From: Lytechinus variegatus
Taxonomy: Eukaryota; Echinodermata; Echinoidea; Temnopleuroida; Toxopneustidae
Assembly (NCBI RefSeq): GCF_018143015.1
Contig: NC_054741.1
Span: 60,943,197 to 61,007,196, forward strand
Length of the DNA stretch: 64,000 nt
Direction: 5' to 3'
The notes under the pieces were generated by a model. The model worked only from the letters and a program-made list of their open reading frames with translations. It ran no database searches and was not told the DNA's origin. Below, in pieces: positions 57,203-64,000 of the stretch. Both the position numbers and the translations under genes were made by a program. Numbering within the stretch: the stretch's first letter is position 1; every line of letters starts with the position of its first letter.

Positions 57203-60001
57203 ATGTTCATGCATTCCTCAAGAAAACGATCAGTCGTTCCAAGCAAAATGCAGTTCATTGTTATACTTTTGATATCAGCCTTAAAAGGAGGAACATCGAG
57301 TGTTGCTTTTGCTGAAGAGGTGGGTCATTATTGCCACCTAAGCACCGCAATTTCTGGGGTCAAAGCCGACTGCTCGCATCTATCACTTTCTGGGATCCCA
57401 ACCGATCTACCTCATGAAACTACTACTCTGGATGCTTCCTTCAACGAACTGAAAGTCCTCCATAACAGTTCATTTACAGGTCTTCATCAACTTATTACTT
57501 TAAAAGTGGTAAAAAGCCACATTTACCACTTGGAGGTTGGAACATTCACTCCTCTTACCCACCTACAAACTTTGGTTTTGACTGGAAACTCACTGGCTCG
57601 CTTACCTGATAACATCTTTGAATCAAAGCAGTTCTTGACAACTGTGCTGCTATCCAGGAACAATCTTTCATCGGTACCCACTCGTGCACTAAACTCACTC
57701 CAGCTACGAAAAATACGTCTTGATTATAATTTGATCAAGAAGGTAGACTTCACTGCTTTCTCTCATACAAATAACAGAGCAAACATCACTTTAAAAGGGA
57801 ATTCTATTTCTTCACTGCAGCCAATAGACTTTGAGCCCCTACAAAATGTTTCCCTACACAAACTGGACCTGTCTTCGAACCAGCTCCGTGATATATCAAA
57901 ACTGATCTTTTCATACCTCAATAATGTCTATGATCTCATTGATCTTAATTCAAACAAATTACGAGAATTCAACCTGGACTCTTTTCTTGGAAATGTGACA
58001 ATCGGTACCCTGTCACTCGCCGATTGTGGAATATATCTTATCATTCCACTGAAAAACTATAGTTTCATCAACGTCACTTTCCCTAAAATTGATCAGGTAA
58101 TCTTGCGTGGTAATACAATTCGCGAAATCCCAAGCTCTGCATTTTGGGGATTGAGCCAGACGAGAAAACTAAATATTGCTTCAAACAAGATTTCTAAAGT
58201 TAACAATGAATCCTTTTGTGGTCTTGATTCCTTGACTAACCTATACCTTTCTTACAATAGAATATATAACTTACCTAATCAAATGTTTTCTTGTAATCCA
58301 GAATTGCAAATATTATTGATTGCACACAACAGCATACATAAACTAAATCCAATATTTTTCAGTGGTCTCTTGGCACTTCAGCAACTTGATATATCAAGAA
58401 ATGGAGCAGAAGTTCTTGGCACGAAATGGAACAACCCAGCACTCTGTATTCTTGACATTTCTGGAAACGAAATTACACGTCTAAATGATAAAAAATTTGA
58501 GGGAAATTTGTCAAGCCTTCAAAAATTGTATCTATCGGGCAATAAATTAGATAAACTATCCCCCACGACATTCCAAAATGTACAGCTACTTCAAGAGATT
58601 TACCTTGGGTCACAACATGGAGGGAAACTACATCTCAATGGAGTATTCAGTAAAATGAAGAGTCTCATCAAATTGGATCTTTCTAAAACCAACATTACGT
58701 TAACCTCCACTTGCCAATTCAATGAAACAATGAATCTAGAAGAGCTACATCTTAATTTTACGAGACTCAATAGTACTAACCTCTTTGATATTGAAAGGCA
58801 ATCATCCCTTTTTGATGGACTTGTTTCTCTATCAAAGCTTTACCTCCGGGGAAACAACCTAAACAATTTGGAACAGGGGACGTTCAAGTCTCTCTCCAAA
58901 CTCTCTTTACTGGATATGTCTAAAGCACGCATTGTAGTCATAAAGTCTGGTTTATTCCATGGATTGAGTTCTTTGACATGGCTGAACCTTGATTCTAACA
59001 ACATAAACAAAATATCTGCAAATGTTCTTTCTGGGTTGAATTGCCTGGAGTTCCTTTACTTCGGCTACAACAGAATAGAAGTGATCGAGAAAGACTCATT
59101 CAAGATGACTCCTAATCTGCATAAGCTCTCTCTTTCAAGTAATCGATTGACTAAAGTTGAGAAGGATACGTTCTTCCCTACCAACAGGACATTAAATCTT
59201 GATATTCATGATAACCCTTTCTCGTGCACCTGTGATTTAGCCTGGTTTATATCGTGGCTTGGTGAAAGCAACGTACATCTCAAGAATCCTTCTCAAACAG
59301 TGTGTTACAGTACGCCCATTGACAAATTTGTTGGCTTACCTATACTATCATTTGATCCAAAACTCTGTGCTGCTAATTTTGAGCTTCTGATAATTCCATT
59401 ATCTGGCCTCATGGTTGGATTTCTGATCGTTCTGGCATATATCAATCGCAACCGGGTCAAAGATAAACTGTCCCCTCTCAAACTAGCAATTATTGATTAC
59501 CTTCAAGTGGTGGAAAGCCTTGATGCAGATAACCATGCGTTTCATCTAAACCTCATGTTCCACGAGTCACAAGAGGAATGGGTCGACCAGATTCTTAAAC
59601 CAGCAATTGAAGAGAGGTTACCGCATCTGCAGAATATCGTCTATGGAGACAAAGATCTCTGCCCTGGAATGTTCTATGTGAATGCCATCCAACATGCCAT
59701 CGAGAACAGCTTCAAAACTGTCCTGTTGGTAAGCAACAGTTCAGTTGATGATGTTTGGATCAGAACCAAACTCCGTATGGCCCTGGAGCATGTCAATGAC
59801 ACAGGATTCGAAAAGGTCCTCCTGATCTTCTTGGAGGACATTGAGGAAGACCAACTGCCATACCTTGCCAGGTTGTTTGTGAGAAGAAACAGACCTCATA
59901 TATTCTGGACAGAGGATGAAGACGGTCAGAAACTATTCTGGGCTACTTTCAAGAGAAGCATGAGAGTGAACAAAGCGATAAATAGTTCCATTCCATTTTA
60001 G
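57203..60001 (+). CDS. Toll-like receptor, single coding exon
   Basis: A 932-codon frame encodes a complete TLR, an innate immune pattern-recognition receptor. ATG at 57203 is the first, but ATG at 57248 (Met16) starts directly with a good signal peptide (MQFIVILLISALKGG) and is the likelier start, giving 917 residues. An LRRNT-like segment with two cysteines precedes about 24 leucine-rich repeats (LxxLxLxxNxI). A single LRRCT at 671-722 starts NPFSCTCDLAWF. The transmembrane helix is at about 728-747 and the TIR domain at about 780-925. TIR box 2 keeps KDLCPG (817-822, including the Pro equivalent to the one lost in mouse Lps-d TLR4) and box 3 FW is at 912-913. Box 1 is divergent (FHLNLMF). 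One cysteine cluster next to the membrane makes it vertebrate-type. Intronless TLRs are typical of the large sea urchin family. The ligand is unknown, and MyD88-type adaptor signalling is inferred from family. Many N-x-S/T sites are present. In sampled lines the LRR region is AT-rich and the TIR region clearly GC-richer. Confidence 0.95.
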   Translation: MFMHSSRKRSVVPSKMQFIVILLISALKGGTSSVAFAEEVGHYCHLSTAISGVKADCSHLSLSGIPTDLPHETTTLDASFNELKVLHNSSFTGLHQLITLKVVKSHIYHLEVGTFTPLTHLQTLVLTGNSLARLPDNIFESKQFLTTVLLSRNNLSSVPTRALNSLQLRKIRLDYNLIKKVDFTAFSHTNNRANITLKGNSISSLQPIDFEPLQNVSLHKLDLSSNQLRDISKLIFSYLNNVYDLIDLNSNKLREFNLDSFLGNVTIGTLSLADCGIYLIIPLKNYSFINVTFPKIDQVILRGNTIREIPSSAFWGLSQTRKLNIASNKISKVNNESFCGLDSLTNLYLSYNRIYNLPNQMFSCNPELQILLIAHNSIHKLNPIFFSGLLALQQLDISRNGAEVLGTKWNNPALCILDISGNEITRLNDKKFEGNLSSLQKLYLSGNKLDKLSPTTFQNVQLLQEIYLGSQHGGKLHLNGVFSKMKSLIKLDLSKTNITLTSTCQFNETMNLEELHLNFTRLNSTNLFDIERQSSLFDGLVSLSKLYLRGNNLNNLEQGTFKSLSKLSLLDMSKARIVVIKSGLFHGLSSLTWLNLDSNNINKISANVLSGLNCLEFLYFGYNRIEVIEKDSFKMTPNLHKLSLSSNRLTKVEKDTFFPTNRTLNLDIHDNPFSCTCDLAWFISWLGESNVHLKNPSQTVCYSTPIDKFVGLPILSFDPKLCAANFELLIIPLSGLMVGFLIVLAYINRNRVKDKLSPLKLAIIDYLQVVESLDADNHAFHLNLMFHESQEEWVDQILKPAIEERLPHLQNIVYGDKDLCPGMFYVNAIQHAIENSFKTVLLVSNSSVDDVWIRTKLRMALEHVNDTGFEKVLLIFLEDIEEDQLPYLARLFVRRNRPHIFWTEDEDGQKLFWATFKRSMRVNKAINSSIPF

Positions 60002-60128
60002 AAAAGACGACAGTACCAGTTGGGTATATTTAGGAAGTTGGTTTGTGAGCAAGGGCCAAACTTGTGCCCTAGCTTCCAACATTTCTTCTTTTTTTTTGCA
60101 TCAAACACATTATTTGGAGAACGCTCTT

Positions 60129-60645
60129 AAAGGGGAATGAAACCTTTGAAACAAGTAGGTTTCTGTCGAAACAGAAAAATCAAAGAAAAGGGACAAAGAA
60201 AGTTTGAGAAAAATCGGACAAATATTGACAAAGTTATGAACAATCACTAATGCTATGCCTTTGATGAACTACAAAATACCCCCAAAATGTATCTTTTGCT
60301 CTTTCGCATGATGATACAAACTCTTTATTCATGATGTATTCTTTAAAAATCTGTATCACATGCCCTCCTATAGAAAGAACACGGATCTACAGAAAGATGT
60401 GATAAAATAGGCAGTTTAAGTAAGATATATACTAAAGTAATGAGGAGAGTTGTTAATAAGTGACATCACACATATTTGTCGCATTGCCAATGTGAGGATC
60501 TCCATAACATTAGTGATCACAATTTTCAAATGCTCATAACTTTCTCATTATTTGTCAGAATTTTCTCACACTTTCGTTGATCTGTTTTTATGATTTTTCT
60601 GATTTTACACAAGCTATCTTGTTCCAATGGTTTCATTGTGTGGAA
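60129..60645. mobile_element. Palindromic MITE (TTAAAGGGGAATGAAACC type) just after the TLR
   Basis: The left arm reads AAAGGGGAATGAAACCTTTG, AAAATCAAAGAAAAGGGACA, AAGTTATGAACAATCACTAA. The right arm carries the reverse complements TTAGTGATCACAATTTTCAA, TGCTCATAACTTTCTCATTA and CAATGGTTTCATTGTGTGG. About 515 bp, starting 128 bp after the TLR stop, so it may lie within the 3'UTR. Frames inside are non-genic. Confidence 0.7.
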
Positions 60646-60901
60646 ACATGTCCTTTTTTCTTTAAAAAGCTGTGCCCTGTGTTTTATAGCCCTTGTATGA
60701 TCTTTCATCAGCTTCACTTCAGAAAGATCCTCCACAAACCCTTACATCTGCTAACTAAACAAACTTATTTATTGATAGGATATATAACCACTTCTTGTAT
60801 CAGCAAAAGTTTTATGCAATGTGTTCTATTCAGTAAGTGTATTGCACAGTATATTATACTCTATGCATGATGACAGATCACTAACAGTTGTTAATCAGGT
60901 A

Positions 60902-61281
60902 AATTGCCAATTCGTCTACTGCCAACTCGTCCACTCACCACATGGTCTACTTTCATTTAGTCTAATGCCACTCTGTCAATCAACATTTCGTCTTACAACC
61001 ATTTGGTCCATTAACCCATTTGGTCCAATCATCACTTTGTCTAATCACCATTTCGTCTATTACCATTTCGCCTCATAACCAGTTGGTTTAATATCCATTT
61101 CATTTTCAGTCACTCTGTACAATTTAACACTTAGTCCAATTAGACCACATGGTATATGGACTAACTGGTTATCAGATGGAATGGCATTACACTAAATGAA
61201 ATGATGATAGACCAAATGATGGTAGACGAGTTGGCAATTGGACGAATTGGCATTAGACGAATTGCTTACTAAACAAAATTG
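60902..61281. mobile_element. Small foldback element of ~17-bp degenerate subrepeats with 8-bp target duplication
   Basis: The left side is built of units such as CAATTCGTCTACTGC and CCATTTGGTCTAATCAC. The right side is built of their reverse complements (GACCAAATGATGGTAGACG, GGACGAATTGGCATTAGACG). ATCAGGTA occurs immediately outside both ends (60894-60901 and 61282-61289). The 380-bp element has the same design as the larger foldback element at 10987 but an unrelated subrepeat, and no coding capacity. Confidence 0.75.
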
Positions 61282-61289
61282 ATCAGGTA

Positions 61290-61562
61290 CATAAACATTT
61301 TCTGTACAAGAGAAGTATGTTTATTTAATAGATTATAACTTTAGCTTTATTTTATGTTTATTTTCACTTGTATTTATGTATATATTATTACCATGTTTAT
61401 GTTCTATTTTCTGTTTGTAAAGGATAGGGCTTCGTTGTAAGGCAGCTTTATTACTGAACCGAACTACCCTCTACTTTATTTATCATTCGTTATCATTTGT
61501 TATAAATAAATATAATGTATACATAGGTCTTCTCTGAATGGAGATGAGAAAGACTGTTATTA
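61290..61562. other. No gene seen; AATAAA signals
   Basis: AT-rich, with AATAAA at 61505-61510 and similar motifs. This is 1.5 kb from the TLR stop, and a polyadenylation role is only conceivable. Confidence 0.3.
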
Positions 61563-62139
61563 TAGGTCAAGTCCACCTCATAAAAATGTTGATTTGAATC
61601 AATAGGGAAAAATCAGACTAGCATGATGCTGAAAATTTCATCAAATCAGATGTAAAAACGGAAAGTTATGACATTTCAAAGTTTTGCTTATTTTTCATAA
61701 AAAGTCATTTACACGATTTAGTCACATGCAAACGAAAGAATAAATGATGTCCCTCACTCACTATTTCTTTTGGTTTTTTTTTAATTCATTAATATTTCAC
61801 TTTTTGCATTTTTTACAATAAGAACCAACTTGACTGAACCATAAAATGTTAAGCAATGGTAAATAAAACTTTGTTTCACAGGACAATGAGGAGAAAATTA
61901 GAATATTTCATATCTCATATATAAAATACAAAGAAATATTAAGTGAGTGATGTCATCAGTTCCTTCATTTGCATACCAACGGGATGTACATGTACCTGTT
62001 TTGTGAAATTAAGCAAACTTCAAAATGTCATAACTTCTTAATCTATATCCGATTTTGATGAAATTTTCAGTGTTATGCTTGTTGGATTTTTCTCTTTTTA
62101 GTAAAATCTAATTTTTGTGGGGGTGGACTTGTCCTTTAA
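61563..62139. mobile_element. ~600-bp palindromic MITE (AAAGGACAAGTCCA family), copy 3
   Basis: Begins AGGTCAAGTCCACCTC and ends GGGGGTGGACTTGTCCTTT. The arms share GAAAGTTATGACATTTCAAA / CAAAATGTCATAACTTCTTA and CTCACTCACTATTTCTTTTG / AAGAAATATTAAGTGAGTGA. It is uninterrupted and provides the empty-site reference for the insertion at 46718. Confidence 0.85.
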
Positions 62140-62559
62140 TGAGCATGCATTTTTAGGCAGGTTACAGTAGGGCAAGGAAACCAAACTTGTGATCTTTATA
62201 GACCGTTGGTATTTTTATACAGGTTATGACAAAAAATGAATATATGTTTCTTACTCGTAAAATAAATTGTCAATAACAACAAATATCAATGAGATAATCA
62301 TAATACCATTAATATATTCAATTGACAAGGTACGATGAATTTGATAAAGTCTACACATAAAAAAGCAGAAAGAATGATGCCAAGGCTCATCTTCATAAAC
62401 GTTTATTATCGATTCACATCAATCACAGATTATATAGCGATTTCTTTAAAGGCTGCAACTCAAACTTGAATTTAATCCAAGGGAGTCACTTCCATTGACT
62501 AGTGATATCATACATGACCCCAAAACCACGTAAAAAGGATCTCTTTTTCAAGATAGGGC

Positions 62560-62910
62560 ATGTTACGTACGTAACGTAATAAGGGTGTCCAATACACTAA
62601 AATAATGAAAAAAAGGTATATATTTCGCTAGGAAAACTATGTGTTTACGGTCCAATTTGTGAGCGTATAAAAAAGACTCAAATATCTTATTTCCCCAACA
62701 CTACGTGTTTAAGGTCCGATTTGAGTAAGGTCCGTGATCACGTCTGTGACGTAAACCCTCCTTGTTTAGGGGTCAAATCAGGGAATACTTGTCAATAGGT
62801 ACCCTTTTTGTTTCCAATACTTGTTAAGGGTAGGGTTTCACACATCAATATTTGTTAGGGGGTGCATTTTCAGAACATGGAAAATACTTGTTTACGGTGC
62901 TTTTTGAAAC
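62560..62910. repeat. Degenerate short tandem repeat (TACTTGTTTAGGG-like)
   Basis: Loose repeats of GTGTTTACGGTCC, TTGTTTAGGGGTCAAA, AATACTTGTTAAGGGT and TATTTGTTAGGGGGTGC, spaced roughly 50-60 bases. Strongly diverged, possibly an eroded minisatellite or foldback arm. Confidence 0.45.
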
Positions 62911-63469
62911 ACCCTGGTATCCATTCGTCAATGGAAGTGCCCCCCCCGCAGACTAAATCTAAAGTTGATTTTAGATGAATTGTTTGTAAAATAGGTTCAT
63001 AGACCAAAGTGTCTCTATGTTAATTTAGAAACATTCAGCAAAATTACATATGGTGCACATTCACAAGAGGCAAAAATCAGGAAGGGGTGCAATACCATTT
63101 ACGACACAACGGTGCAGATTCATAGTGTAACTCAGCACATAAACTGAGAAAGTACGATGAAAAAATTTGCAATTTTTTTCAAATGGTGCATGATATCTGC
63201 ACAGTCCACGGATTTGTACCCTCCTGGTATGAAGCCCTTTGTGCAAATCAAGGTAAAGTGTTTTTGTTTCTTTACAAACATATTGTGGTATTGTAGTTAT
63301 ACATCAATTTACAATGCACATGCCATTGAACAAAGTGTAGAAGATCTTGATCAAGTCTCACAGCCTATAAACATAGAAAAAACATAAGTATTGCTGGAGC
63401 GAGCACATAATACACCCGCCTGTACACGGAAAATGGAGTTATTTGTCAGGCAAGAAAAGGGAAAGGTAG
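62911..63469. other. No gene seen
   Basis: No supported exon or repeat. Confidence 0.4.
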
Positions 63470-63808
63470 CGACTTGACCTTTTGACCTCAAAATCAATAG
63501 AAATCCTGGGATTCATGCTAGTATCATACAAACCAAAGTATATGAGCCTAGGTTAAGTTTAACTAAAGTTATCTCATTTACAAGGACTGCAGAAGTGTAA
63601 GATGTAAACACATCACTGTGACCTTGACCTTTGAACTTTTGACCTCAAAATCCATAATTTCTTGGGATCTATGCTAGTATGATACACACCAAATTATGTG
63701 ATCCTAGGTTAAGTCAACTGAAGTTATTGCGTTTACAAAGAAAAGTTAACGGACGAACGGACACGGAGTGAGATATCATAATACATCCTGTCTAGGACGG
63801 GCATATAA
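63470..63808 (+). repeat. 156-bp tandem dimer with TGACCT half-sites and a terminal hairpin
   Basis: Two monomers start near 63475 and 63631. TTTGACCTCAAAATC and CCTAGGTTAAGT recur at an exact 156-base offset. After the second monomer come ACGGACGAACGGACACGG and a CCTGTCTAGGACGGGC hairpin, a layout I associate with a repeat common in marine invertebrate genomes (from memory, not searched). The first monomer has two direct TGACCT half-sites spaced by two bases, and the second has an overlapping cluster of them. Confidence 0.7.
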
Positions 63809-64000
63809 ACACACCTGTAAAACTTCTCTTTACATAATGAGAGCTGTGATTGCGGTAGGCCTGTATATTTCACAGTCGTAATAATCAATATGTTAAAAGT
63901 AAATCAAAAAGATAAGTTGACCTAATTGTGGGGCCGGAACACCTTGATCAGACAAATGGTTGGAGGGGCATAAAGGCATTGTGTATTTTTGCAAGTGTTT
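63809..64000. other. No gene seen to window end
   Basis: No supported feature. Confidence 0.4.

Noticed and set aside
61505-61510. AATAAA as TLR polyadenylation signal
   Set aside because: 1.5 kb from the stop codon with two mobile elements in between. In AT-rich DNA the hexamer is common.

Overview
The window is AT-rich, intron- and repeat-dominated animal DNA. It most likely comes from an echinoderm, and a sea urchin is the best guess. Three things support this: a single-exon Toll-like receptor of the kind that is greatly multiplied in sea urchins, foldback elements whose long terminal inverted repeats are built of short tandem subrepeats (the TU/foldback style described from sea urchins), and dense palindromic MITEs and tRNA-derived SINEs. 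The species assignment is inference, because no sequence search was possible.

Genes that can be supported are few. (1) A complete Toll-like receptor lies at 57203-60001 (+): signal peptide, about 24 leucine-rich repeats, LRRCT, one transmembrane helix and a cytoplasmic TIR domain. (2) A first coding exon at 41487-41721 (-) encodes a signal peptide and a somatomedin-B domain and ends at a clean phase-1 splice donor; a possible short last exon is at 40967-41028. (3) Two tRNA-Asn(GTT) genes lie at 37716-37789 and 38561-38634 (+), each followed by a T-run terminator.

Layout. 1-10.9 kb: no genes; GA/CT-rich low-complexity DNA, a family of GCGAGCGCGAAGCGCGAGC-containing repeats including a ~115-bp tandem array, and AT-rich repeats. 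10.98-14.49 kb: a 3.5-kb foldback element with tandem-repeat arms and a 9-bp target duplication. 14.5-34 kb: MITEs of several families, a SINE, minisatellites, no convincing gene. 34-44 kb: SINEs, the tRNA pair, the SMB exon and hAT-like MITEs with 8-bp target duplications. 44-57 kb: a palindromic ~600-bp MITE interrupted by another element, a structured-RNA candidate at 48.2 kb, microsatellites. 57.2-60 kb: the TLR. 60-64 kb: further palindromic MITEs, a second small foldback element with an 8-bp target duplication, and a 156-bp tandem dimer rich in nuclear-receptor half-sites.

The genes show no operon-like organisation. The TLR is a pattern-recognition receptor of innate immunity, the SMB protein is probably secreted, and the tRNAs are ordinary translation components. 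Most of the window's information content is transposon history: nested insertions, target-site duplications and inverted-repeat architecture that can be read directly.
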